Below, piece by piece: positions 30,045 to 38,857 of a DNA stretch of 64,000 bases. Location: contig NZ_CP036533.1 of the NCBI RefSeq assembly GCF_024585265.1, positions 5,775,001-5,839,000 of the forward strand, read 5' to 3'. The notes beneath the pieces were generated by a model. The model saw only the letters and a program-made list of their open reading frames with translations, was not told the origin of the DNA and searched no databases. Origin of the DNA: Bradyrhizobium sp. WBAH42. GTDB taxonomy: Bacteria > Pseudomonadota > Alphaproteobacteria > Rhizobiales > Xanthobacteraceae. How positions within the stretch are numbered: position 1 is the first letter of the stretch; every line of letters begins with the position of its first letter. Made by a program: the position numbers and the translations under genes.

Positions 30045-30851
30045 ATGACAAAGATGCTGCGACTGAGGTGGACCTCGACCATGACGGGCGCGCTCGCCGC
30101 GACCGTCATCGGCACTGCCGCGACAAAGGCCGCCGAATGCCCGCGCAAGGACGCACTCGGCACCTCGCGCGTCCTCAGGGTCGATCCCAAGACCTACCCG
30201 CGCGTTGGCGTGAAGAGCTTTCCGCAGACGCTGCCGCTGGCCGATCGCGAGGTCGTGCTGACCTTCGACGACGGGCCGAACCCGCCGACCACGTCGAAGG
30301 TGCTGGCGGCGCTGGAACGGGAATGCGTGCGCGCGACCTTTTTCCTGATCGGCCAGCACGCCTCCGAGCATCCCGACATGGTCAAGCGCATCGCCCGCGA
30401 GGGCCACACCGTCGGCCATCACTCCTTCTCGCATCCGTTCATGGGGCATATTCCGTTCGAGAAGGCCATGGCCGACATCGACCGGGGCATTGCCGCGGAC
30501 GAAATGGCGCTGCACGGAACCTCGACGACGACACCTTCGACGCCGTTCTTCCGCTTCCCCTATTTCGAGTCGACACAAGCACAGCTCGACCTGCTCCAGT
30601 CGCGGGGCATCATTGTGTTCGGCGCCGATCTATGGGCCAGCGACTGGGAGGAGATGACGCCGGAGCAGCAATTGAAGCTCGTCACCGATCGCCTCGCCGC
30701 GAGCGGCAAGGGCATCATCCTCTTCCACGACAACAAGGCGCGCACGGCCGCAATGATGCCGGCGTTTCTGCGGTTTCTGAGGGAGAACGGCTATCGGGTG
30801 GTCCACATCGTACCGGCTGGCGCATCACAGAAAAGCGCCGAAACGCGCTGA
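30045..30851 (+). CDS. Polysaccharide deacetylase (NodB homology), copy 1
   Basis: 268-residue exported carbohydrate esterase 4 protein. A signal peptide ends near TKAAEC; the NodB domain shows VVLTFDDGPNPPTTSKVL (catalytic Asp and metal Asp), GHTVGHHSFSHPF (metal His pair), FFRFPYF and ILFHDNKA (late His). It would remove acetyl groups from a periplasmic or surface polysaccharide or peptidoglycan. A second related gene follows 157 bp downstream on the same strand; both begin the mature part with DALGTSR-x-L, so they are tandem paralogues. Confidence 0.88.
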   Translation: MTKMLRLRWTSTMTGALAATVIGTAATKAAECPRKDALGTSRVLRVDPKTYPRVGVKSFPQTLPLADREVVLTFDDGPNPPTTSKVLAALERECVRATFFLIGQHASEHPDMVKRIAREGHTVGHHSFSHPFMGHIPFEKAMADIDRGIAADEMALHGTSTTTPSTPFFRFPYFESTQAQLDLLQSRGIIVFGADLWASDWEEMTPEQQLKLVTDRLAASGKGIILFHDNKARTAAMMPAFLRFLRENGYRVVHIVPAGASQKSAETR

Positions 30852-31008
30852 TGCCGGAATGTCACGCCGGGGCAAAATGGGGTGATTTGGGGGCAATTAA
30901 CACTCTGTTCATGCTACGGCGTGCAAAGATGAGGGCGGCTACGGCTGAACCGTTTTGAGCCATCTCCGACCTATCTAAGCGCCAATTGCATGGGGGCAGA
31001 CGAGGTTC

Positions 31009-32349
31009 ATGATCGGAAGTAGCGTTGTTTTGCGGACGCGATCGTGGATCGTCCTTTGTCTGGGAATGCTCACCGTCGGTTCGCCGGCTGCGCTTGCGGC
31101 CGACTGTCCCGGCCACCCCGACGCCCTCGGCACCTCCCGCACCCTCGTTGTCGATCCGCGCGAGCATCCGCTGATCGGCACCATGCAGTACCGCGAGACG
31201 CTGCCGCTGAAGGACCATGAGGTCGTCCTGACCTTCGACGACGGTCCGATCCCGAAATATTCCAACCAGGTGCTCAAGATCCTCGCCGACGAATGCATCA
31301 AGGCGACCTTCTTCATCGTCGGCAACCAGGCCAAGGCCAATCCGGACGGCGTGCGCAAGCTGGTGGCGGCGGGCCACACCGTCGGTACGCACAGCATGGA
31401 CCATCCCCTGACGTTCGACCGGATGCCGATCGAGAAGGCCGAGGCGGAGATCAATGGCGGCATCGAATGGACCGCAGCCGCGATGACCGATCCCTCGCAG
31501 CTCGCCCCGTTCTTCCGCATTCCCGGCCTGATGCGCGCCGAGGGCGTGGAGAACCATCTGATCTCGCGCGGCATCCAGGTCTGGAGCGCCGACTTCCCGG
31601 CGGATGATTGGCGGCACGTGTCGTCCGACCGCGTCTACCAGCTCGCGATCCAGCGGCTGGAGGCCAAGGGTAAGGGCATCCTGCTGCTGCATGACATTCA
31701 GGCCCGCACGGTGGCGGCGCTGCCCAGGATCATCCGCGACCTCAAGGCGCGCGGCTATCGCATCGTGCATGTGGTGCCCGCCACCGCCGAGCGGCCGGCG
31801 ACGCCGACCACGCAGGTCGAATGGCTGCTGCATCCGCCATCGGAGACGACGCCGATCGCGCGCTGGCCGCGCGTGCCGAATTTCGTGTTCACGCAGACCA
31901 AGACGCTGCCGACGCCCGCGCTCGCCGACCTCAATGCGCAGGCCGAGCATCAGTCGCTGCTGCCGCGCCGGAGCAAGGGCCAGATGGACCTCGCATCCAC
32001 CCTGCCCGTGCCCGGCCGCGATCTGTTCGCGATTCCGGAAGGCTCGGTCGAGGTGCTGCTGTCGACGACCTTGTCGCGGCGCGCCGCGACCCGGCTTGCC
32101 ATGGCGGCGGAGAGGCCCCATCCGGCCAAGGACAAGGCAGCACAGGGCAGAGCTGCGAAGGGCAAGACGGCCAAGCTGCACGGGCGGAGGACCGCCCAAG
32201 CGGCGCCGGCGGCAGAGAATCATGCCGCGCAGCCCGTCGACATCGTACCCAAGAACACCGCATCCAAGGGCGCCGCTTCCAAGGGTGCCGCTTCCAAGAG
32301 CGCAGCGCCCCGTCCGACCCGCGTCGCCAGCCTGAAAAAACGCGCTTAG
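31009..32349 (+). CDS. Polysaccharide deacetylase (NodB homology) with long basic tail, copy 2
   Basis: 446 residues: signal peptide ending near PAALAA, NodB domain (VVLTFDDGPIPKYSNQVLKI, GHTVGTHSMDHPL, FFRIPGLM, ILLLHDIQA) to about residue 260, then a 180-residue extension absent from copy 1. The extension ends in a Lys/Ala-rich repeat (KGAASKGAASKSAAP), suggesting electrostatic attachment to the envelope or nucleic-acid-like polymers. Paralogue of the gene at 30045. Start supported by GAGG close upstream. Activity on a cell-surface glycan is inferred. Confidence 0.87.
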   Translation: MIGSSVVLRTRSWIVLCLGMLTVGSPAALAADCPGHPDALGTSRTLVVDPREHPLIGTMQYRETLPLKDHEVVLTFDDGPIPKYSNQVLKILADECIKATFFIVGNQAKANPDGVRKLVAAGHTVGTHSMDHPLTFDRMPIEKAEAEINGGIEWTAAAMTDPSQLAPFFRIPGLMRAEGVENHLISRGIQVWSADFPADDWRHVSSDRVYQLAIQRLEAKGKGILLLHDIQARTVAALPRIIRDLKARGYRIVHVVPATAERPATPTTQVEWLLHPPSETTPIARWPRVPNFVFTQTKTLPTPALADLNAQAEHQSLLPRRSKGQMDLASTLPVPGRDLFAIPEGSVEVLLSTTLSRRAATRLAMAAERPHPAKDKAAQGRAAKGKTAKLHGRRTAQAAPAAENHAAQPVDIVPKNTASKGAASKGAASKSAAPRPTRVASLKKRA

Positions 32350-32353
32350 GCCG

Positions 32354-32728
32354 CTATTGCCGCATGATCGCGGCGACGCAGAGCAGCACGATCAGCGCCA
32401 GGAAGAACAGGTCCATGTAGGACTTGAGCTCGCCGTCACGCCTTAGCCGCGCGACGTCGGCGATCACCTGCTTGCGCGCGCTGGTGCCGCCCGAACCGTC
32501 GTTGATCGGAGCCTGAAGGCGCTTGGTCTCGGCCTCCAGCTTCTCGATCTTCTGGAAGAAGTAGAACGCCCGCAGCGTCGAGGCCGCGCGCATGGCGGCA
32601 TAGACCAGCACCAGGATCGCCAGGATCGCCCGGTTCGGATACTTCTCCATGAAGTTCAGGCTGAAATAGACCACAGCCATGAAGGCGAAATTGGTGAGGA
32701 AGCGATAGACGAAGCTGAGAAAGACCAT
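32354..32728 (-). CDS. Small membrane protein of unknown function
   Basis: 124 residues. An N-terminal pair of hydrophobic segments (FLTNFAFMAVVYFSLNFM and AILAILVLVYAAMRAA), a coiled-coil-like cytosolic stretch (FFQKIEKLEAETKRLQAP) and a C-terminal helix (YMDLFFLALIVLLCVAAIM). The coherent membrane pattern supports a gene; I do not recognise the family. Convergent with the second deacetylase, ending five bases from it. Confidence 0.68.
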   Translation of the reverse strand: MVFLSFVYRFLTNFAFMAVVYFSLNFMEKYPNRAILAILVLVYAAMRAASTLRAFYFFQKIEKLEAETKRLQAPINDGSGGTSARKQVIADVARLRRDGELKSYMDLFFLALIVLLCVAAIMRQ

Positions 32729-33011
32729 GCTGGCTCGAACCTTGAGGGGGTCGCAACTCTACGATGTTGCAAAGTGCGGGATCGGGTCCCAGACCGGAAC
32801 GGCGAGCCTGGATACGGCCCGTCTACGCCAAGTTTGTTTCAACAAAGATACTGCCGCCCCCGCAACTAGCCGCCTTTTAGCCTGACGCGGCCATAAGGCA
32901 AGCCGGGGCTTGGCCCTGGCCTCGCGCGCGCGAAGGGCCCGCAACGGCTCAATAGCGATTTGGCCGAAGGCGCGGTAAACTGCGACCGCCGCCAGATGTG
33001 GGGTTCTTCCG

Positions 33012-33269
33012 ATGCCGAAGAAGGGAATCACGGGCCACGACGACTGGGTTCTGACCGAGGCTCTCGCGACCGCCCTGGTCGCGCTGGAGCAGCTCGAGCC
33101 GAAGCACCAGCCGAACGCGCATATGGACGACATCCGCAAGCTGCTCGCCAACGGCAAGGAGCCGGCAGCGGTGAGCCTGCACCTCGCGCAGGCCAAATGC
33201 CGCCTGTTTCCCGAGCTCGACCCGCTGGAGATCTACCGGGAATACGGCATCGGCGATGAGTATGGCTGA
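33012..33269 (+). CDS. Small conserved hypothetical protein
   Basis: 85 residues, soluble and helical: MPKKGITGHDDWVLTEALAT, then ALEQLEPKHQPNAHMDDIRK, ending FPELDPLEIYREYGIGDEYG. Composition is balanced and unlike GC-driven noise. No motif recognised. It stands alone after a 283-bp gap that shows no other gene. Confidence 0.6.
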   Translation: MPKKGITGHDDWVLTEALATALVALEQLEPKHQPNAHMDDIRKLLANGKEPAAVSLHLAQAKCRLFPELDPLEIYREYGIGDEYG

Positions 33270-33312
33270 GGCGGCGCGTCAGGGCAGCACAAGCCCTGCG
33301 CGGCGCAGCGGG

Positions 33313-34578
33313 TTAGTTTTGCGAGGTCTTCAGCAGCGGGCATTCGCTTTGGCTCAGCGGAAGATAGGCTTCCTCGGCAGGGATCGTCTCGACCACGCTG
33401 TAGTAGTCCCAGGGGGCTTTCACGTCCGCAGGCTTCTTGACCTCGACGAGATAGAAATCGTGCACCAGCTTGTTGTCGGCGCGCAGCCGCGCGCCCGGTG
33501 CATAGAAATCGTCTACCGGCATTGACCGCATCTTCTCCAGGACGGCATTGGTTTCATCTGTGCCCGCGGCAGCCGCGGCCCTCAGATATTGCAGGACGGC
33601 CGAATAGACGGCGGCTTGTGGCGCGGTCGGCATGGCGTTGTGAAGCTTGTAGAACCTCTGGGCGAACGCCCGCGTCGCTTCGTTGAGAGCCCAGTACCAA
33701 GCGGTGACCGTGGTAAGGCCCTTGGCGGTTTCAGGACCCATGGCGTGAACATCGGTCAGGAACATGAGTTCGGCGACCGCCTTCTGGGGCCCCGTATTCA
33801 TGCCGAATTCGTTCCATTGCTTCATCGAGGTCACGAGCTGTTCGCCGGCATTGGCGAACGCGATCACCTTGGCCTTTGAGGCCTGGGCCTGGAGCAAGAA
33901 CGAGCTGTAATCGGCATTTCCCAGCGGATGAAAGACTGCGCCGAGCGACTTGGCGCCGCTCGCCGCGAGCACGCGCTGTGACACTTCGACCATGTTGCGT
34001 CCGAACGCGTAGTCGGACGCGATGAAGAACCAGCTGTTATATCCTTGCGACACCAGCCTGCGGACCGAGCCGGCGACCAGATTGTAATTGTCGTGCAACC
34101 ACATCAGGCCGGTGGGCGAACATTGCCTGCCGCCGATTTCGGTGGTCCCAACCGCAGAGTAGATAACGATCCTGTTCTTGTCGCGTGCGATCGACTGGAT
34201 GGCGAGCGCAACGGCAGAATTTCCGACATCGGCCACCATGTCGATGCCGTCCACGTCGAACCATTTGCGGACGATCTGGGCACCGATGTCCGGCTTGTTC
34301 TGATGATCGGCGACGACAATGTTGACCTTGAGCCCAGGCGTGGCCTTCTGAAAATCCTCGACCGCCATCTTCGCGGCGACAACAGAGCCTGGTCCGGCAA
34401 GGTCCGACAAGGGTCCTGCCTGGTCGTTGATGATGCCGATGCGGATCACATCGCCGGAAAAATCGCCGGCCTGACTCCGTTCGGCGCATGCGACCGCCCC
34501 GAGCGTCAGGATGAGGCCAAAGGCCGACCGGCAAACCCGGATAGGCCATGACTTCGACGCGCCTGCGCGATCCACCAT
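33313..34578 (-). CDS. Branched-chain/amide-type ABC substrate-binding protein
   Basis: 421-residue periplasmic binding protein (type I fold, LivJ/AmiC/UrtA relatives). A signal segment ends near AVACAERSQAG, then IRIGIINDQAGPLSDLAGPG and VVADHQNKPDIGAQIVRKWF, SPTGLMWLHDNYNL and WFFIASDYAFGRNM. ATG 34578 has GGAGGGG upstream. It is the second gene after the isonitrile hydratase (59-bp gap, same strand). No membrane or ATPase subunits are near, so it is an orphan binder. AmiC-type relatives bind amides, which would suit a formamide-forming pathway; that link is inference. Confidence 0.87.
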   Translation of the reverse strand: MVDRAGASKSWPIRVCRSAFGLILTLGAVACAERSQAGDFSGDVIRIGIINDQAGPLSDLAGPGSVVAAKMAVEDFQKATPGLKVNIVVADHQNKPDIGAQIVRKWFDVDGIDMVADVGNSAVALAIQSIARDKNRIVIYSAVGTTEIGGRQCSPTGLMWLHDNYNLVAGSVRRLVSQGYNSWFFIASDYAFGRNMVEVSQRVLAASGAKSLGAVFHPLGNADYSSFLLQAQASKAKVIAFANAGEQLVTSMKQWNEFGMNTGPQKAVAELMFLTDVHAMGPETAKGLTTVTAWYWALNEATRAFAQRFYKLHNAMPTAPQAAVYSAVLQYLRAAAAAGTDETNAVLEKMRSMPVDDFYAPGARLRADNKLVHDFYLVEVKKPADVKAPWDYYSVVETIPAEEAYLPLSQSECPLLKTSQN

Positions 34579-34637
34579 CTTCCCCTCCACTCTGCCCGCG
34601 AGGACTGCCGGCGATGACTGCCCTGAAATCGCCGGTG

Positions 34638-35324
34638 CTACCCCTCCTGGTGAACAACTTTCCTGACGAATTCCAGTCGACGCGCCTGCGCCGGCGCAAC
34701 CCGCTCCTTCATGGCGGCCAGGATCGCCGCCGGTGCCGTATCCGGCGAGCCGGCGTTGAATGGGGGTGCGGGATTGTATTCCATGCGGAGCTGGACCATT
34801 TCCGCTGCCGCGCGGCCTCTCAACATCGAGACCAGCGTGAGTGCAAAGTCGATGCCGGCGGTTATGCCGCCGCCGGTCATGCGGTTGCGGTCGATGCACA
34901 CCCTCTCCCGCGACACCTCCGCTCCGAAAAACGGCAAGGCATCGGTCGCCGTCCAATGCGTGGCCGCGCGATAGCCTTTCAGGAGACCGGCTGCGCCGAG
35001 TACGAGCGAACCGGTGCAGACCGACGTGACGTATTTCGCGCCGCGCGCCTGCCGACGCAGAAAGGCAAGCACCTCCTCGTCCAGCATCAGCTCGTCGGTG
35101 CCATAGCCGCCGGGGACACAGATCACGTCGAGTTGCGGGCAATCAGCGAATGTGATGGTCGGCGTCAACGCGATCACGGAATCGCTCGGTACGGGCTCGA
35201 TGCATTTCCAGATCAAATGCACGCTGACGTCAGGCAGGCTGGAGAAGACCTGGGCAGGACCGGTGAGATCGAGCTGTGTAACGCGGGGAAACACCAGAAG
35301 GCCGATCTGCAACGGACCCGACAT
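34638..35324 (-). CDS. inhA: Isonitrile hydratase (DJ-1/PfpI superfamily)
   Basis: 228-residue enzyme hydrating isonitriles to N-substituted formamides. From memory it follows Pseudomonas InhA along its full length: IGLLVFPRVTQLDLTGPAQV with Asp19, LPDVSVHLIWK, FADCPQLDVICVPGG, YVTSVCTGSLVLGAAGLL with the nucleophile Cys103 and Thr104, and YNPAPPFNAGSPDTAPA near the C-terminus. The spacing of the Asp and Cys equals that in InhA with a two-residue shift. ATG 35324 (GAGG upstream) is preferred to 35339. It is divergent from a GlxA-type regulator and upstream of an amide-type binding protein. Confidence 0.88.
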   Translation of the reverse strand: MSGPLQIGLLVFPRVTQLDLTGPAQVFSSLPDVSVHLIWKCIEPVPSDSVIALTPTITFADCPQLDVICVPGGYGTDELMLDEEVLAFLRRQARGAKYVTSVCTGSLVLGAAGLLKGYRAATHWTATDALPFFGAEVSRERVCIDRNRMTGGGITAGIDFALTLVSMLRGRAAAEMVQLRMEYNPAPPFNAGSPDTAPAAILAAMKERVAPAQARRLEFVRKVVHQEG

Positions 35325-35416
35325 ATCCAACCTCGACATCGCGCTTGACGACGTCAGCGTGCCATGTTGGCCTTGTGGTCGGAAACGGCGTAATTCCCTC
35401 ATTTTTGGACGCGTCC

Positions 35417-36376
35417 ATGATCGGCTTCCTGATCTTTCCCGAATTCCAGCTGCTGGATGCGGCCGGGCCGATCTCGGTGTTCGAGATCGCAAGACGTCAC
35501 ACGCCGAATGCACCGCGCGTGATCAACGTTGCGGCGAAGGCCGGGGCGGTGCGCAGTTCGTCTGGCACCGAGATGCTGGCGCGCAGCCTGCGATCGGCGA
35601 GCTCCGTTACGACTCTTTTCGTGGCTGGTGGAGAGGGCGTCGAAGCTGCGGCGCGTTGCAACACCACGATCTCCTTCATTCAGAGACTGGCGCGCCGCGG
35701 CGTGCGCATGGCCAGCGTTTGCTCCGGCGCCTATCTGCTCGCCGAGGCCGGCGTCCTCGATGGCCGCTGCGCAACCACGCATTGGTCCTGTACCCGCGAC
35801 TTCATCGGGCGCTATCCGAAGGTCAGGCTCGAACCGGACCAGATCTTCACGCGCGATGGCGGCGTATGGACTTCGGCGGGAATCACGGCCGGGATCGATC
35901 TCGCGCTCGCCATGATCGCGGAGGACCATGGCGAGGAGATTTCGCAGGCAACCGCCCGCCAGCTCGTGCTCTACCATCGCCGCAGCGGCGGCCAATCGCA
36001 GTTCTCGAGTCTTCTCGAGCTGAAGACGCCGAACGGGCGCTTCGGCAGCCTGTTGTCGTGGGTGCGCGAGAATCTGGATGCGTCTCTCACGGTCGAGGCG
36101 CTCGCCGAGCGCGCTGGGCTGAGCTCAAGGCATTTCGTCCGCTCCTTCATCGCCGAAACCGGATCCACGCCGACAAAGGCGGTCGAACGCTTGCGCGTCG
36201 AGGTGGCGCGGGAGCGGGTGCAGTCCTCCGGCGAGACGATCGAGCGCGTCGCGCGAACCACCGGCTTTCGCGACCCCGAGCGGATGCGAAGGGCCTTCAT
36301 CCGGGCCTTCGGTCAGCCGCCACAGTCGGTGCGACGCTCCGCCCGGATCGCGAGAGCTCCGGAAGACCGGGTTTAA
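35417..36376 (+). CDS. GlxA-type regulator (DJ-1/PfpI domain plus AraC HTH)
   Basis: 319 residues. An N-terminal DJ-1/PfpI-like domain (MIGFLIFPEFQLLDAAGPIS, SVCSGAYLLAEAGVLDGRCA with the nucleophile-elbow Cys, TSAGITAGIDLAL) serves as the sensor, and a C-terminal AraC double HTH binds DNA (LTVEALAERAGLSSRHFVRS, ERVARTTGFRDPERMRRAFI, FGQPPQSVR). It is divergent from the isonitrile hydratase by 92 bp and related to it in its first domain, so it probably senses the same compound class. Its stop codon overlaps that of the next convergent gene. Confidence 0.88.
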   Translation: MIGFLIFPEFQLLDAAGPISVFEIARRHTPNAPRVINVAAKAGAVRSSSGTEMLARSLRSASSVTTLFVAGGEGVEAAARCNTTISFIQRLARRGVRMASVCSGAYLLAEAGVLDGRCATTHWSCTRDFIGRYPKVRLEPDQIFTRDGGVWTSAGITAGIDLALAMIAEDHGEEISQATARQLVLYHRRSGGQSQFSSLLELKTPNGRFGSLLSWVRENLDASLTVEALAERAGLSSRHFVRSFIAETGSTPTKAVERLRVEVARERVQSSGETIERVARTTGFRDPERMRRAFIRAFGQPPQSVRRSARIARAPEDRV

Positions 36377-36561
36377 GGCCCGCCGGCGACCGATCCCGCA
36401 ATCACCATGACCAGCGCGCCGAGGTCGATCTTGCCGTTGACGGTCAGCTCCTCCGAGCCCTTCGCGTCTGCCGCGCCCTGGACCTTCAGCGATTGCGGCC
36501 GGTCGGCGGCCTGGCGCTGCAACTCGCCGACGATCGCTTCCTTGAGCTTCTCTTCCAGCAT
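36373..36561 (-). CDS. Very small conserved hypothetical protein
   Basis: 62 residues: MLEEKLKEAIVGELQRQAAD, then a short hydrophilic part and KIDLGALVMVIAGSVAGG at the end, a short hydrophobic tail. A good AGGAAG ribosome site lies upstream of ATG 36561. It overlaps the GlxA-type gene at the stop codons. Function unknown; possibly membrane-associated through its C-terminus. Confidence 0.6.
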   Translation of the reverse strand: MLEEKLKEAIVGELQRQAADRPQSLKVQGAADAKGSEELTVNGKIDLGALVMVIAGSVAGGP

Positions 36562-36617
36562 GGGCTCTTCCTTCGCGGGTCCGTCCAGTCAAGACGGCAG
36601 CCCGCGCTTCGTTCCCG

Positions 36618-37517
36618 TCACGCAAACCGCGGCGGCAGGCTGTTGTGGATCGTGCAGGCGGCGATGGCGGCATGGCCGAACGCGACCGATATCTGGTGCA
36701 GGTCGGTGACGACGTCGCCGATGCCGTAGAGTCCGGTGATCGACGTGCGCTGATGATCGTCGACCTCTAGATAACCCTCCCCGGTATGGTCGGCGCCAAG
36801 CGCCATCGCGAGCTGCGAGCGCACCTGCGCACCCATCGCGGGATAGACCATCTCGAACTGCGCCGTATGGCCGTCGGCGAAGACGGCTTCGACGCCCTCG
36901 CCTCTTCGCCGCAAACGCAGATCGGGCGCGAAGACGACCTCGACGCCCGCCTCGGCCAGCCGTGACGTTGCCGACCGATCGTCATCCGGTCCGGTCGCGA
37001 GCAGCGTCACGTCGCGCGAATAGCCGCGCAGGAACAGCGCCTTGCCCGCGGCACGCGCGAACGGGCCGATGACGCCGATGCGGCGGCCGGTCGCCTCGAA
37101 GGCGTCGCAGACCGGGCAGTAGCGCAACAGGCCATCGGCGACGGCAGCGCGCCAATCGTCGAACGGCGGATGCGTGTCGACGATCCCGCAGGCGAGAATG
37201 ACGGTGGCGGCCGCATGCGTGCGGCCATTCCAGCTCGCTTCAAAGCCATGTTCGTGACGCTGCAACGCGTTGACCTCGGCCTTTACGCGCGTGACGGCGA
37301 GCTCGCGCAGCTGGGCCGACATCCGCTCGATCAGCTCGGTGCCGGACAGGCCGTGGACGAAGCCCGGGACATTGTGGCTGCGCGGGATCAGCGCCGCCCG
37401 GCTCGCGCCGGCGTCCACGACACAGACGCGGCGGCGAAAGCGCGCCAGATAGATCGCGGCCATCAATCCGGCCGGGCCGCCTCCGACGATCAGGCATTCA
37501 AGCTGCGCGCCGGTCAT
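36618..37517 (-). CDS. Thioredoxin-reductase-like FAD oxidoreductase
   Basis: 299-residue pyridine nucleotide-disulfide oxidoreductase. FAD motif [20 protein letters not shown]; dithiol CPVC in [13 protein letters not shown] at the TrxR position (usually CAxC); NAD(P) region [15 protein letters not shown] in which the usual GxGxxA is altered; and [20 protein letters not shown] at the C-terminus. The ATG overlaps the stop of the upstream FMN-reductase-like gene by four bases (ATGA), so the two are translationally coupled and likely form one redox system. The natural disulfide partner is unknown. Confidence 0.85.
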   Translation of the reverse strand: MTGAQLECLIVGGGPAGLMAAIYLARFRRRVCVVDAGASRAALIPRSHNVPGFVHGLSGTELIERMSAQLRELAVTRVKAEVNALQRHEHGFEASWNGRTHAAATVILACGIVDTHPPFDDWRAAVADGLLRYCPVCDAFEATGRRIGVIGPFARAAGKALFLRGYSRDVTLLATGPDDDRSATSRLAEAGVEVVFAPDLRLRRRGEGVEAVFADGHTAQFEMVYPAMGAQVRSQLAMALGADHTGEGYLEVDDHQRTSITGLYGIGDVVTDLHQISVAFGHAAIAACTIHNSLPPRFA

Positions 37518-38590
37518 TTCGGGTTCGGGTCCGCAAGAGCGGCGCCGGGCTCCTCGAGGTGCCCGCTCCGCGCCAGCCGGACCGCGTTGCCGAGCGCGCG
37601 CGCCGCATTCTGCACCCCCTGCTGGAAGTCGTGGTCCTCGTCGAGCTCGCGATGCGATGTGGCGTATGGCTCCCCGTAGCCGACATAGCCGTCGAGCTCG
37701 GCGTAGCGGCCCGCCGAGATCAGCTGCATGTCGGTCAGCCAGTCGGACAAGGTCCGGCGCACGCCCTCGGCGCCGACCGCGTCGCCGTGAACGACGACAC
37801 CGAAATGGCGGCCGGCGAGATGGCGCGGATACGGCCAGCCCTTCAGCTCGATGGCCTTGGCTTCCGCGGCATTCTTGCCGTGGGTCGAGGTCGGATCGGG
37901 ATTGCCGCCGTCGGCGCAGACCATGCGGTCCATCATCGCCTTGAGCCCGGCGGGAACGTGATACCAGTTCACGGGGGTCACGATCAGAATGCCGTGCGCC
38001 GCAACCCAGAGCGGATAGATCTCGTTCATCCAGTCCTGGGTCTGGCCCAGCGAATAGTTCGGATAGCAGCTGCACGGCCAGTGGCACAGCGGCATGGCGG
38101 TGCCGACGCAGGACTTGCAGGGATGAATGGTCTTGCCGAATTCCGAGGCGAGGCGCGACAGATCGAGGATGTCGACGGCAAATCCCATCTCGATGAAGAC
38201 GGGCTCGGCCAGCTCGACCAGCCGCCAGGTCTTGGACATCTCGCCGGGACAGGTGTGCTCGCTGCGGGCCGAGCCGTTGATGATCAGGATGCGAGGCGCC
38301 ACGTCGGCATCGTCATGGCGCCGCTGCGCCTCCAGGATTTTTGCGCGCGCATCCAGCCAGTCGACGGCGAGATCGTAGTCGGGGTCGGCGAAGCCTGCTC
38401 CGGCCTTCCGCGTCAATGGTGCCTTGCGCGAATGGCTGTAGGCGTCCCAGGCCGCCGCGATGATGGCATCGAGCTCACGGCCGAGCGAAGCAAAGACGGG
38501 ATCGACGAACTGACGCCTGTAGCGCCGCTCGAACTCCTCGCGCGACAACTTGACGGGCGGCATCCCCTTGCGAATGTCGACATCCGTCAT
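37514..38590 (-). CDS. NADPH-dependent FMN reductase-like flavoprotein with Cys cluster
   Basis: 358 residues. The central flavodoxin-like domain ([40 protein letters not shown]) binds FMN; preceding it is a helical N-terminal part of about 100 residues, and within the core sits a cysteine-rich insert, [20 protein letters not shown], that could bind a metal or Fe-S cluster. AGGAG lies upstream of ATG 38590. Co-translated with the thioredoxin-reductase-like gene. Similar proteins are annotated as iron-sulfur flavoproteins or arsenate-type reductases; electron partner is not known. Confidence 0.82.
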   Translation of the reverse strand: MTDVDIRKGMPPVKLSREEFERRYRRQFVDPVFASLGRELDAIIAAAWDAYSHSRKAPLTRKAGAGFADPDYDLAVDWLDARAKILEAQRRHDDADVAPRILIINGSARSEHTCPGEMSKTWRLVELAEPVFIEMGFAVDILDLSRLASEFGKTIHPCKSCVGTAMPLCHWPCSCYPNYSLGQTQDWMNEIYPLWVAAHGILIVTPVNWYHVPAGLKAMMDRMVCADGGNPDPTSTHGKNAAEAKAIELKGWPYPRHLAGRHFGVVVHGDAVGAEGVRRTLSDWLTDMQLISAGRYAELDGYVGYGEPYATSHRELDEDHDFQQGVQNAARALGNAVRLARSGHLEEPGAALADPNPK

Positions 38591-38656
38591 GCTGGCTCCT
38601 GGCGAAGTCGGTGTCCTTGCGACCAACCCGGCGCCCAGCGTGCGGTTCCCAACACT

Positions 38657-38857
38657 TTACCGGCGAGCAAGCTCCTGCGGCTCATCGAATTTGGCGATCC
38701 GTTGATCGAGCCGCCACAGCTCGATGCGATGCACCAGGACGAGCGAGGCGGCTTCGCGCTTGGCCTGCTCGTCGTCGTCGCAGACCAGGTTGATGCATCC
38801 GAACACGTGCCCGTCCGGATCGATCTGGAACGCGCGGTAATGCTTGATGCTTGCCAC
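38657..38857 (-). CDS. Small conserved protein, GTG start
   Basis: 66 residues: VASIKHYRAFQIDPDGHVFG, then CINLVCDDDEQAKREAASLV, VHRIELWRLDQRIAKFDE. Beta then helix pattern seen in short bradyrhizobial proteins (one pattern is DGHVF-x-x-x-L-C-DDDEQAKR-x-A). The GTG at 38857 overlaps the stop of the upstream small gene (TAGTG) and has AGGA eight bases away. Probably co-expressed with that gene. Function unknown. Confidence 0.72.
   Translation of the reverse strand: MASIKHYRAFQIDPDGHVFGCINLVCDDDEQAKREAASLVLVHRIELWRLDQRIAKFDEPQELARR

Noticed and set aside
28450-30048. Long open frame antisense to mgtE
   Set aside because: MgtE domains are complete on the minus strand; the opposite frame is rich in Asp/His/Arg without a fold.
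32240-32330. Short tandem repeat at the end of the second deacetylase
   Set aside because: It encodes the Lys/Ala tail in frame and is not a separate element.
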